Assembly (NCBI GenBank): GCA_013398615.1
Contig: VZSR01003807.1
Location: 21,948,837-22,012,836, forward strand
DNA: 64,000 bases
Direction: 5' to 3'
From: Brachypodius melanocephalos
Taxonomy: Eukaryota; Chordata; Aves; Passeriformes; Pycnonotidae
Shown here one piece after another: positions 39,122 through 51,100 of this stretch (its first letter is position 1; each line of letters begins with the position of its first letter). Under the pieces are notes generated by a model. It searched no databases, was not told where the DNA came from, and worked only from the letters and a program-made list of their open reading frames with translations. The position numbers were made by a program, and so were the translations under genes.

Positions 39122-40390
39122 TTTTTTTATTTTCATTTTTGTATCCATAAAAGAAATACATAGAAATAGTTTCCTTTTAACAGTAGAAGGTAAATTTGTA
39201 ATTGGCATTTTTCTTCCTTTAAGGAATTTCTCTTTGTTAATCTTGCATCCACTGTGTTTAAAATTTAGGGAATTTTGTGTTTGTGGGTTTTTTTTAAAAA
39301 GATCTGATTGAAAAATCTCTAAGTATTTTGGTAGGATAGTGCCAGTTTTAATCACAGTGGTTCTCGTGGCAATATATTGCTTGTAGTTAATTTTATTCAT
39401 AAAAGTTACTTTAGTAAACATTCTTGTTTAGTTCAAGAATGGAATAAGTCTATTTGTTGAAATTATATCTCAGAAACTTTCTGGTTCTGCCAAGTGTGTA
39501 CATAGAAGAGTCAGTGGTGGAGGACTTAGCACTTTCACCCAGTCCATTGCTTGTCAAGCCTCACAGAAGAACCTTGATCTGACACATTTGGGCTGTGAAT
39601 TCTATTCAGGGGAGTTTCTTTTTCTCTGTTTTCTGAAAAATCTGAGATTCATCTCACAGAGAAACAGAAACACTGAGAATTTGGGGAAAAAATAATTACC
39701 ATTGTTAGACTTAGTGAAAAAGCGGTAAGTCATTAGATGCAGAAGAATTTCCAATTTTATTTTAAAGTGTGCTTTTAGACAAAAAAGACTTAACCCTTGC
39801 ATGAATCAGGCAAGAAAACCATAGAGGATAATACAACTGGGTTGAATATATCAGCATTTCTGACACACTGCTCTGTTTTCCACCACTTAATGGGACCTGG
39901 AAGTCAATAAATAAAGCCTGCACCCCAGTTTATAATGCAGAGAGCCCTGGAGTCCATTTCAGTTTAGAATTGTCATAGGAAACAGCTAATTATTTTTTAA
40001 TTTTTTTTTTTTTTAATATGGGATGAACAGCAGGGGAAAGAAAAAGACACCAGAAAATCAATTGCATGAAAACTAACTTGTTTCAGATGCCAGCTTTCCT
40101 CCAGTCATTTTCCCAAACAGATAACTGACTAATAGTTGTCTCTTAAAATCTTGTCAATGTTAATCTCACAGTGCAAAACTTCGCTTTTGAAGCAAATTAG
40201 ATCAATTCCATCTGTGCTGAAGTATGTGTTCTTAAAAGCTTTGAAAACATGATGAAAAGTATGACTGCATAGTATTCAAAAATGAAAAGGGAGAAAACAT
40301 CTATGACTGTGAAAGGTCAGAAAATAGGTGCAGTCATTTGTGATCCCTTTATTCACAATAGAGGATCCTTCACCTGAAGTCCAATAAAAT

Positions 40391-40423
40391 AGATATGAGT
40401 TAGATATGAATTAGATATGAGTC
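40391..40423 (+). repeat. 11-bp tandem repeat, 3 copies
   Basis: Three units of AGATATGARTY lie head to tail, about 390 bases before the terminal exon. Confidence 0.9.
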
Positions 40424-40811
40424 TTTCTGGAACTCTTCGATGTATCTGAAAATCACTGTGAAATATAAAAACAAAATATATATGTGTGAATTTTAGGGGA
40501 TTACATTCACCTATCTCAAAATGCAAGTATTCTGGGAGAAGTGGGACTATAACACTGAGAAAAATGAGGTATTTAAATGTGAAATTGTCAACAATTTTTC
40601 ATCTTGTGCTACAAGATCTCTCATTGAGCTTTTTAGCTAAAATTTTGTTGATATGTGAAACCTGGCTTGTGATCACACCAGAAATTAGTGATGTTATAAC
40701 TGACCTAATGGGAATGAAATCATACAGATGTTTTCTGAAACAACATGGAATAGACTCACGGCCCCAGTTTGGAAACCATAAACATTAATCATCTCTTCCT
40801 TGTTTTCCTAG

Positions 40812-40954
40812 CTCCTGTCCGCTACTTTCAATGTGTCTTCCTAAATGGACCTAATGGATTTGGGCTGCAATTTCCCATTAATTCCCCTTCAAACAAGGAA
40901 GAAAAGACTCACTCAAAGACTTCCAAGAGAAAGACAAGGAAACCGGGGCAGTAG
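40812..40954 (+). CDS. TRDN: triadin terminal coding exon (C-terminus of long isoform)
   Basis: This is the C-terminal exon of the long (skeletal, Trisk95-type) triadin isoform. The acceptor is TCCTTGTTTTCCTAG, phase 1, and 143 nt run to the TAG at 40952-40954. After the split Ala codon it begins PVRYFQCVFLNGPNGFGLQF, which matches PISFFQCVYLDGYNGYGFQF of human triadin very closely. The Cys in FQCV is the position known to form intermolecular disulfides in mammalian triadin. The last part is KEEKTHSKTSKRKTRKPGQ, strongly basic, whereas the human end is rich in Gly, Ser and Gln; only the final GQ agrees. It is the best evidence for the gene's identity and orientation. Confidence 0.96.
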
Positions 40955-42116
40955 AGAGACTGAGTTCTATGATCACTGACATTTTGCACTTTATCTTTTC
41001 TGCTGAGGTCCACAGTAGCTACAGTGGTACTTGTCGTTGCAAGAATGTGATCCAGTTGCACACATGTACCTGGAAAAAGTTTCCATGGGGCAGCGGCAGA
41101 ACAAGCAGTAATGAACCGTGTTTAACAAAGATAGAAATGTAAAAGTGCCCAGTTTCTCATGGAAAGGCTGCAATGCTAAAAAAGCATAACAAAGCATTGA
41201 TGTGACTGTGTGTGTGAGCATGTGCGTGTGTTTTCATGCCTCTTTTGCTCTTGTTTTTCTTTACCTACATGCTCAGCATTGAAGTGAGTCTGTTTTCCAT
41301 TTAATCTTACCTAAGGAGTGAAGGGTTGAATGTAGCTCTTATATCAGCAAGATTGCAAGTCTAGCTGCAATCCTAAACCATTTCTTCTCAACGTTCAATC
41401 AAATTGCTGACAGGAAAATGCCTCACTAAGTCATGAAAATGTGTTCTGTGACTGGTGCTATTTTTATGTCTCATTGACCAGTGCAGCCTGAAGCTCACAC
41501 TTACTCGGAGCAGCTCAATACACTATCAGTAAGTTGACTCCACAAGTCATGTTAATGATGAATATTTCTATTTAATCTGGAACTGTAAAAGCATAGACTG
41601 TTTGCCTGCCTGTTGGTGAAATACAAGCTCTTCTCTTCCTAAGGCCCAAAGTGAGAAGGGAAATCACATGGCAAAAGTTACGAACATAAATGTTTTACGA
41701 ACACGAAGATTCAAAGAAACAAATGAAATAATTATAGTGCTTCCACTTTTCTTCTGTGGCTAAATCAGATTGTTTTGCAGCAAAATCCATGTAAATGGAC
41801 AATATACCAGCCAACCATTTGCTATTAGCTTAAGCCAGATGAAAACCTAGGATATGAGATGCCATTCACAAAACTAAAGCAACACAAATTTCCAGTAATT
41901 ATGTGAATTTGATGTTATCTTAGATCTGTGAACAACAAAAACCAAACCCAAACAAGCAAAGAATCAGCAAAAAATGAAACAAACACATTAAATAATCCAG
42001 GTATCCCCTTTTATCAGATTAAATGAAAGGACTTCCTCACAGCACTGTAAATGGCTTACAGTAGAAGTGAAAGTAGATGTGCTTGTCCTCAACCTTCTTT
42101 TTTGCATTTATATAGA

Positions 42117-42122
42117 AATAAA
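42117..42122 (+). terminator. TRDN: possible proximal polyadenylation signal
   Basis: A single AATAAA lies 1.16 kb after the TRDN stop and is followed by GGATTGTTGCCCC. The downstream GT content is modest, so this is a weaker alternative to the cluster at 43465. Confidence 0.25.
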
Positions 42123-43464
42123 GGATTGTTGCCCCAAAATAGAGACAAGATGGCATTTGATCCATTTAAAGGCACATGAATGAAAACAGGCATCTCACTG
42201 GTCTATGTCTGGCAATGTAAATAGCACATTTTTGCGAGCTGCTATTTGTTTGCATTTCCTTATTGTATTTTTACATTTAATCTGGGAAATTTACAGCAGT
42301 GACCTTAGTTATGTAGTTGCCTGCTGATGCAACATGATCCTCTTTGTGCAAACCCACTACTTGGAGAGTCTGAACAGCCCAAAAACGATATATCACTTTT
42401 TTATTTGTAGTATAGAGCAAGACAGCATTGGCCTCCTCCCTCTTACACTCTCCCTAGCCATCCATCTCACTTTAAGCAAATAATTGACTCACGAGTTTTG
42501 GACAACTGATTCTTTGACAGATTAGTGCAATCCAGAAAGCTTTGCTGTTACACTGCTGGGTCCAGTTGGTATTCTCTGATTACTGGTCATGGCCTTACAT
42601 GAACTGGATCCTTGGTCTTAATGTGCTCTGATATTGCACAGGTCATGTGCTGCTAAAACTGCCACTGCAACAAGCAGTTTAGGCAGTGGTGACCAGAAAG
42701 AAGCAGGAACAGGTCCTGCTTTAGAAGTAGCTACTCCTTTGTAGAACCACATTCTAGATATGAGTGTTCATGGTGAATGTCCCCAGAGACCCCTGTGAAA
42801 TCTGCTCTGGAGATAGCACTGCCAACAGAGAATTTTTAATGGTAGAATGATCATCTTCAATTTTCTTTTGGTGTCCCTTTTTATATTTCCAGCAACTTTT
42901 TCCTTCCCAATTTGTGATTTTTGTATATATTATGATGGATGTTATTGCCCTAGGTTTTTACTGTGAAAGCTGTCTTAAAAATGAGATTTTAACTTGCTGC
43001 AAAATCAGTTAACTCAAGATTTTATCTAATGCAAATAATCAGGACAAAAAAATATATATTATATGCCTCTTTTTTTTCATCGTCTTTTGGAAATTTTTTT
43101 TTCATTATAGTTAGCCGTAATCGTTCTTTCCTGTCTGAGATGGGAGATGACAAGAATTTGTTCTGGATCTCATTTCCATAATGTTTTGATTAGATATGTT
43201 TCAATGTTAGATATCTTAAAGCTTTGGAAATATAAACAATTAATATAATTGCATAAGTGATGTGAAATCAACCATTTAATTTTGTTTCCTAATCTTAGTC
43301 ACTGCCTGAAAAATTAGAAAAAAACAGGTCCACTCTCAGAGAGGCAAGTGTTTTTCTCTTTAAATTCACCTGGAAACTTTAAAACATTTCCTGGTTTGCA
43401 TGGCTTTACTCAAATTAGCCTGAATTATTGCAAAAACTTATGCTGATTGTTATACATTTTGGAA

Positions 43465-43479
43465 AATAAAATAAATAAA
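43465..43479 (+). terminator. TRDN: polyadenylation signal cluster for TRDN
   Basis: Three overlapping AATAAA hexamers start at 43465, 43470 and 43474. They are followed at 43483-43512 by a strongly GT-rich stretch (TGGTTTGGTGGCTGTG and TGTTGTTTTGTG), the expected downstream element. Cleavage would fall near 43490-43500. This is the best 3' end after the stop codon, although there is no transcript evidence. Confidence 0.55.
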
Positions 43480-43500
43480 CCCTGGTTTGGTGGCTGTGAT

Positions 43501-46500
43501 ATGTTGTTTTGTGAATTCAAAAGTGCAGGATAAGGGTTTATGTATACAAGCTTTAGAAATCTTCTGATAATAAAGATGCAATTAGGCTGGAAAAATTACC
43601 CATCCAGCATCGTATTTACTCCCAATGGGCTTTTAGCAACACTTAGCCAGCTTTTTACACACTTCATTGATTACTCTCTGACATATGTAAAGCTTGCTGC
43701 AGTCATTCAAGGTAGGAGTTCATCTACACCAAATCATTTATGTACATCAAAGTGCTTATTTATAACACAACTGCACAACCAGTACAGACAAAGCTGAGAT
43801 CTCCAATGACAGATTTATAGTTCAGACAATTAGGAAAATGGACACAAGAAACTCAGAGAGCAAAAAATGGTGAGATTCCTCACTCCCACACCCCAGAGGA
43901 GCTTGCCTGTATCAGCAATGGTTAAGGCAGATGAGCTGGTGTGGGAAACAGACTACGGCCTGGAGGTGATGGAACTGCAGCTGCTCAGCTCTGCACTGGG
44001 GTTCAAGTGTTCTTTGCCCTGCGGAGTTTGGGTCCATCCCACACGTGAGGTGTGTCACTCTGCAGTTTGCCTGCACAATTTTCTCTGAGGTGTAAAATCT
44101 TGATGGAGTCAACAGGAGCGGTCATTTTCCAGCATGACCAGTGAGACAAGTTTGACACTGCTGCCTGAGCCAGAGCTGTTTGCTCTTGCTGGTGCAGTCC
44201 TCAGATCTCATCCCCAGCCCTCAGACCCTGTTCAGTTTCACACTTCTACCCATGTCACAGCTGGAGTCCAGTTTCACCCATTTAAAACCTCCCAGTAAGT
44301 CCGAGCTTTTCTCAATGGCTCATTTCTATTGCCCCAGGTAGTGAAGGGGTGCTCAGAAAGCCTGAGTAAGAAGAAAAGATTGATAAAGTCTTCTTTAGTG
44401 ATTAACTGTGCAGGTGCACAGCATTGCAGGTGCCCAGGTGCTGGTGGGGGCTGCAGGGTGACCTCTGTGAGGGGCAGCCCTGGGCTGGACATGGCTCATT
44501 CCAGACAGCTCCAAGGCACCCACCTCAGGGCACAACTGAGCCCTGCTGCCACAGTGACAGTGCCTCGGGGAAAGCATTTGTGAGGAAGGTCTGAAAATGC
44601 CACAAGGAGAGAGAGGAGGAACAAAAGAGTGAGAAGCAGAAGATGGAGCACCAAGGTCAGAAGATGAGGAGGAAGATGAGCTGCTCTACACCAGGGCAGA
44701 GATTTCCCTACAGCCTGTGAAACACCCATGCCACAGCAGGCTAAAAGTCTGAGAAGGACAAAGCAGTGACGAGGAACCACCGTGGGCCAACCATTACTAA
44801 CAGAGACTGGTGTGCAGGAGTGACTTTAAGCTTGAGAAAGGGGGATGAAGAATGTTAATTTAATCTTTGCCTTTCTGTTTCCCACTATCCAAATCATGAA
44901 ATCATATATTTTTGTGAGCTTATTTTCCCTGAGTCTTCTTTGTTCACAACAGTAATTAGCAAACAAGTTGCCAGTCTTTAGCTCGACCCGTGAGCTTTCT
45001 GATTCTTGTTCTTCCTATTTTGTCCCTGAGGGCAGGAGTGAGCAGCTGGGTGGAGGTTTGGCTGTTAAGCAAGGCTGACCCACCAGAGCTGGTTGTTACA
45101 CAGATCCTATACATGTCCTACTAAAAATCAACAAAATGCTATTTGTCCCACACTTGGAGTCACCACTTAGAACATAAGACAGAACACATGTAAATTTTAC
45201 ATTGTCACAAAAATTTGTCCCACCAATCCCCAACTCTAAAACTTCACAGATAATTTTTTTAACACACAGCCATTAACTACTTAGTGTAGTCTACTTTAGA
45301 TGCCAAATTCTCCATGATAAAAACTCTAAGACAATATAATAGAAGTGCAGTGAGTACAGTTTTAGAAAGTTGTCTTTATCTGCTAGGACACAGGCACTCA
45401 GGAGAACGGCTGAAACACTTTTCACTTTCCTATCTTAAAACTTTTCTTCCACCACTCAGTATAGTAAGAAATGAGAGACTTACCCCTTTAGGGAGAATGC
45501 TGGTCATTTAAGCTGCTTTGAACTTAAGACAGTCAGCATCTGACTGCCCTCAGTTACATACCATTGGCAGCACTTCTTCCAGGGACTGAAGATCTTGGAA
45601 GCCAAGAGAAAAAATTAAAAGTATTGCATGACTGGTAGTGATGAAAGTGAAGATGTGAGGAGATGGTAATTGACAAAATAAAAGGAAATAAAAAATGCTT
45701 TAAGAGGGTTCCTAGGCAGGAACCCTACATGAAAGTAATATTTGCTAAAGTTTCATCTTAAAGGAGATGATATTTCTGCCACCTTTTAGTTCTCCAGAAG
45801 GAAGAAATACAAAGGCATTTGAAAATATGAAATATGTATTATTTATACACCTGAAAAGGTCACTAGATCTCTAGCTTGCATACCATCCATTTATCCTGAA
45901 TGAAGTTCTCCAGAAATTCCCAATTAACCAAATACTTAAGAAGTCATATTATTCACCTGTGGGCAAAACAGAGTATACCTCCCAAAGCTGAATTCTTAGT
46001 CATTTGATTAAACAATGAAATAACATAACATTTTTCTCTTGGTTTATGGATTTTTGTGTATGCATGTTTTTTGTGATACATACTCCACACAACCATTTGT
46101 TCCAACATCCTCACATCTCAAGGACTGGGTTAGCTAATGTTGTAAACACTCCTCACACTGAAGAAGAGTTTTCTCCAATTTTCAGTTTTGTCTTTTATTG
46201 TGATAGAGATTAATACAACTTTTAAAATATATTTTATTTTGTCTGGTCCAAAAGCCTAGCAATTCATTCAGTAATGCTTCCTTTGGGAAAAGTTTTGTAA
46301 GAATTGCCCTTTCCAGCTACCACTTTTTTATGTAGCTCTTTTACCAATACTCAATAGGTAAAATGTGTTTACAACTTTGAGCATTTTTCTTTGGATGAGT
46401 TGCTTATTCTCAAAGGGAAAAATATGTTCTTTCTCAAATAGTTACCCCTGTGTCCCCTTTGGGTTGATTCTTGTTCTCTTATTAAGAAGAATCTAAGTTG

Positions 46501-46527
46501 TTGTGTTTTTCTTCTCCATCAATTGCA
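43501..46527. other. intergenic sequence downstream of TRDN
   Basis: No gene is recognised. The part from about 43870 to 44790 is clearly GC-richer than its surroundings and contains several short overlapping open frames on both strands. None has a recognisable family, start context or splice structure, so I do not call them. Confidence 0.6.
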
Positions 46528-48018
46528 GGAAAAGACCGAGTTCAAAAACGTTTATGGAACCTGAAGGTGCACAAGTCCATGGGACCTGGCAAGATACAAC
46601 CATGGGTACTGAAAGAACTGGCTGAGGAAGTGGCTATGCCACTATCCAACATATTTGAGAAGTCATGGCAATCTGGTGGAGTTCCCACTGACTTGAAAAC
46701 AGGAAACATAATACCCATTTTTGAAAAGGGAGATAAGGAAGAACCAGGAAACGACAGGTCAGTCAGTCTCACCTCAGTGTCTGGCAAGATCATGGAGCAG
46801 CTCCTCCTGGAAACTGTGCTGAAGCACATGGAAAATAATGAAATGACTGATAACAGCCAACATGGCATCACTCAGGCCAAATCATGTGTGACAAATTTCT
46901 TGGCCCTCCACCATAGGGTAACGGCAGTGGTGGATGAGGGAAGGGCCACAGGCATCATCTCCCTGGACTTGAACCAAGGCACTGTCCCTCATGACATCTA
47001 CGTCTCCAAAATGGAGAGACGTGGATCCAATGAGTGGGCCACTGGGTGGATAAAGAATTGGCTGGATGACCATGCTCAAAGTGTTGAAGTCAGTGGTGCA
47101 CTGTCCAAATGGAAAGCAGTTCCAGCTGGTGTTCCCCAGGGCTCGGTGTTGGGACTGGTGCTTTTCAACATCTTTGCTGGTGACACGGACAGTGGGTTTC
47201 AGTGCACCCTCAATGAGTTCTTCGATGACACCCAGGTGTGTGATGCAGTCAACACTGTGGAAGGAAGGAATAACACCCAGAGGGACCTTGTCAGGTTTGA
47301 GAGGTGGGCCCAGGTCATCCTGATGAAGTTCAACAATGCCAAGTGCGAGGTCCTGCACCTGGTTTGGGGCAGTCCCAAAAACATATTTAGGCTGAGCAGA
47401 GAGTGGAAAGAGACTAGCCCTGGGGAGAAGGACATAGGGTTGCTGGCAGATGAAAAGCTTGACATGACTCAGCAGTGTGTACTAGAAGTGAAGAAAGCCA
47501 TCTGCATCCTGGGTTGCATTAAAAGCAGCATGGCCAGCACATCAAAGGAAGTGATCCTCTCCCTCTACTCTGCTCTGGTGAGACCCCACATGGAGTACTG
47601 TGTTCAGGACTGGGAACACCAGCACAAGAAAGATGTTGGCATGTTGGAGCAAGTCCAGGAGGGAGTCATTAAGTTGACAACAGGGCTGGAGCAGATCTCC
47701 TACAAAGATAGGTTGAGAGAGATGTGGCAGTTCAGCCTGGAGAAGAGAAGGGTTCGGGGGTACTTAATAACAGTCTTCCAATACCTAAAAGGGGCCTGCA
47801 AGAGAGCTAAAGAAGGACTTTTAACAGCATGTAGTGACAGGGCAAGAGAGGATGGCTTTAAGCTGAAGGAGGTTGGGTTTAGTTTAGATATTAGAGAGAA
47901 AGTTTTTACTGTGAGGGTGGTGAGGCTCTGGAACAGGTTGCCCAGAGAGGTTGTGGACTCTCCATCCCTGGAGGTGTTCAAGGCCAGGTTGGGCAGGACT
48001 TTGAGATACCTGCTCTAG
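46498..48018 (+). pseudogene. CR1 ORF2 reverse-transcriptase fragment (506-codon open frame)
   Basis: This frame encodes the reverse-transcriptase and C-terminal part of the CR1 ORF2 protein. Recognisable blocks in order are HKSMGPGKIQPWVLKELAEE (about residues 26-45), the PIFEKGDKEEPGNDRSVSLTS region, GVPQGSVLGLVLFNIF, the palm motif at 241-244, MKFNNAKCEVLHL, SALVRPHMEYCVQ and the terminal LWNRLPREVVDSPSLEVFKA. The palm motif, normally F-A-D-D, reads F-F-D-D (47218-47229). The block around the first catalytic Asp (SLD, Asp157) has lost the usual F-D-T-V sequence and is shortened in frame. The first dozen residues, including the Met, are probably flanking sequence. Long and open, but probably not an active enzyme. 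Confidence 0.88.
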
Positions 48019-48102
48019 TGCAAGGTGTCCCTTGGCAGAAGGGTTGGAACTAGATCTTTAAAACCCCTTCCAGCCCTAACCATTCTATCATTCTGTAATT
48101 CT
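46528..48102 (+). mobile_element. 5'-truncated CR1-family LINE
   Basis: The copy is in + orientation. It begins within the reverse-transcriptase part of ORF2 and runs through the end of the frame into the CR1 3' tail. After the stop at 48018 comes the characteristic segment GTTGGAACTAGATCTTTAAA, then CCTTCCAGCCC, and a terminal array ATTCTATC-ATTCTGTA-ATTCT (48082-48102). That 8-mer-type tail is the usual 3' end of avian CR1. ORF1 and the endonuclease domain are absent, as is usual for truncated copies. The 5' boundary is approximate, set where protein similarity starts (KDRVQKRLWNLKVHKSMGPG). No target-site duplication is evident, which is normal for CR1. Confidence 0.93.
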
Positions 48103-51100
48103 AAAGGATACTCTGCCAACAGGCAAATTTCTCCCCAGATTTGATTTTACCTGAAATGTTCTATTAATTTTCTTTCAGAATACCTAATGGTAATAAGCAT
48201 GCCCATGTCTTAAGCCTTTGGGGTTTGTCCCAGTCACCAATAAAATTGTATTAGACAGTATGGCTGGTGGCTGAAACAGCAAACTGCTGAATTTGGGTAG
48301 TAGCAGAGGTAATAAGAAGTTTCCTCCTGTTAAGTGTGATATCTGCATTCATAATTCTAAAGGGGTTCTTTATTTTTGTGCTAAATTTTGCTCAGAAATT
48401 AATTTGTTCTCCCATGAATCCCATGCTAAGCTCTAGCTGGAAGAGAAAACAATCTCTTTTGAAACTGAATCACCAAACCAAAAAAATTTATTTATGGTAA
48501 AGAGCAGCAGAAACATTTAATTCACCTGCTTTTTTAATTCTAAAGAGAGGTATTACAAAATGGAAGTCTCCTTGGTTTTGAACTTGTCAAAGAAATGGGA
48601 AAATAAAGCTGCTAACATTAATAATCCAGGCATACTTTCCAGCTGAGTGACAAAGATCTAAATGCACATTTATCGTGCGAACCAACTCCTGTGGGGTTTC
48701 TTTTTCTTCAGAAAAGAAACAATGCAAAGGAGAAGTCTTGAGTACCACTTTGTTAAATTAGGGCTTAGAAGTAGTGTTTCAATGAAGAAAAGGCAACATG
48801 AAGACCACTTGATGAGAACCTTCCATGTGCCTCTCTAAACTGCATCTTCCTGCCAGTCGTGCAGCCAGCCTTTCCCAAAACAGCTGAGTCTCCTTTGCTT
48901 TGATGTGAGTGTGTATAAATCTGCCTTGAGAAAATCTGAATAAATCACTGCTGCTTGATGGCTTTTTTTGTGTGTGAAAGTCAATACAGTGTTCTGCTGT
49001 CTTACACATTAAAGTGATTACATAGGTATACTAGCATACCTACATTTCAACTGGAATGACATGTTCTCTGATAAATCAAATCAGAAAACTAGAACAAGGA
49101 GCTGGAGTGATGAGTCAAATAACATTGAGAGTTCTTTTAAATTCACAAAAAAATGAAAAAAAGTCAAAGATAAAAACTAAAATACACATTTTTCTAGGAT
49201 TTTAATATCCTTATTGTTTAAATCATACAAATCATTCTCCTTTTTAGTTTATTGTCAAGGGGGCTTTTCCTATTAATGCCTTGCCAACTGATTTATCATC
49301 TCTGGGTAGATGTAATAGAAGTTAATAGAATCCTATAGATTATAAGGACATTTGGATCCAGCTCCAAATTCACTGTTTTTCTAACTGATTGATCATTTAG
49401 CAAATTATTTTGGAATCTTCCCCAAAGACTGGAAGAGAAAATTGAAGTAACAAAGCATTTTGTCATGTATTTATTTTCAAAACAAAAGCAGAAAAGGCAT
49501 TTAGAAAATTAGCACCAGCAATAGTGAGATTATTAAATGCTAAATGCCATGAAAATGAAACATCTGTGTGCTTCAGCTTCCAGAAAATAAAGTCAGCAGC
49601 ATGACTCTAATTTGTCCAAAAGTTAATGATTGAAAGGAAAAAATAATTTAGCATTTTCAGCTGATAGGAAGGTTTTTGGTGCCCCACAATTGCAGTGGAT
49701 AACAATTAGTGAAAATGGCAAGTCAATGTAATCAAGGGCAAGAACACTTCATAATTAATGCAGGTATGGGAGACCAATTCACACATCCATGCGGATATTT
49801 TACAGTGTTATCTGTTTGTGGGCAACTGTGACATGGATGGGATTGGCACACTACAGTGATAAGGATTTATGCAATTTAGTTGACAAATTCCCACCAAAAA
49901 ACTGCAGAAATAGAGCAGTTAACAAGCTGGGGTGTGATCCCATTTGACAGCTATCACCCTTCATACTGAGACCTCTGCTATGAAGGGGTCTTTTATCACA
50001 TGCAATCACTGTCATTCTTTTTCTTCCAAAAAATATACAATTCTCTGCTTTTATTTAGATAAATGCATATGTTAGAGTGTTAAAATCATTCTCTAACACT
50101 TTTTCTCAAATACTGATATGCTGTATAAATAATCTGTGCATAGCTGAGGTTCAAAGAACTCAGTTGTAGGATGGAGCTGAGGACTTTAGGCTTATAGTGG
50201 AACTATCAGTATAAGAAAATTCTGGTATCCATTTTTAGATCAGACCCTTCTTTTATTTTGGTCATACAAACATCTTAGCCAAAACTTTTGAGTGACAGAA
50301 AATTATTCAAATTAAGTTGTTTGATGCTTCTAATAAGGTCAAAGGAAGACCTTTTCCAATAATTTCACACACTTTAAAAGTTGTTTTTAAAAAATAGCAA
50401 ACAATAATTAAATGCACAAGTACACGACAGAGGTGTTATCTTCCAAGATGCCAGAAATGAATGCTTTTCACACTGTGTCTAACTTCTTACCTGTTGGTGG
50501 CTCAAACAGGTATCACTTGAAAAATACATTTAGTGGAGCTACACCCCAGCTAGCTATCAGCACTTTGACAGTCACTGCAAAAAAAGCATACAGAGACTGA
50601 TGAGAAGAAATGTCTGTGTGAGTGGATGCAGCAAGGCACCTGGACTCCTGTGGATGTGCACTTGCAGAGACCTGAGCACACTCCCTCGGCACACATGTGT
50701 AAATTCCTGGAATTTAAAGCTGAAATAGGCCCTCATATTTTAACCTGTGGCCTATAATAATAACTCCAGATGGAATATAGTGTTTCAGCCAAAATATGTT
50801 TCAGCCAAACTAAAAAAAACTTTTGTAGATGAAGTACTCTCTTTTTCCCGTGCTGTCTGGAATCATAAGAGGTTTCAGTCTCCAGCGATGGAGACCTGTC
50901 TCTTCTTTCCACAAACACAACTACATCCACTTTAGTAATGCCTTATGTCACTGTTCTCCCATCAACATTGATGAATCTGTGTCAATTTACTGTTATATGT
51001 GACTCTTGAAATTTGACTTTGCCAACTGTGAAAGCTCACATGTGGCAGGGATCTGAATAAATCACTTCAATGTAGTGCATCGATGAATTTATGCTAACCA

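Larger units (their letters stand above)
25015..40811 (+). other. TRDN: TRDN last intron, 15.8 kb
   Basis: This very long interval joins the sequon-bearing exon to the terminal exon in the same phase. Human triadin has roughly 30 more residues at this point (from memory), so one or two small exons may be hidden here. Candidates with suitable splice signals are described in the findings, but none is convincing. The sequence is AT-rich with short tandem duplications, an AAAAC repeat, a 23-base T-run and several inverted repeats. I see no other gene on either strand. Confidence 0.7.
40955..43500 (+). other. TRDN: probable TRDN 3' untranslated region
   Basis: Noncoding sequence from the TRDN stop to the best polyadenylation signal. 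An earlier AATAAA at 42117-42122 could give a shorter transcript, but its downstream region is less GT-rich. The end is inferred, not seen. Confidence 0.55.

Noticed and set aside
43867..44583. Several overlapping 60-94 codon frames on both strands
   Set aside because: They arise from the GC-richer composition, which has fewer stop codons. None has a recognisable protein, and they overlap in all frames.
46882..47981. Open frames on the - strand and in other + frames inside the CR1
   Set aside because: They are shadows of the CR1 ORF2 frame, which is the only one with reverse-transcriptase motifs.
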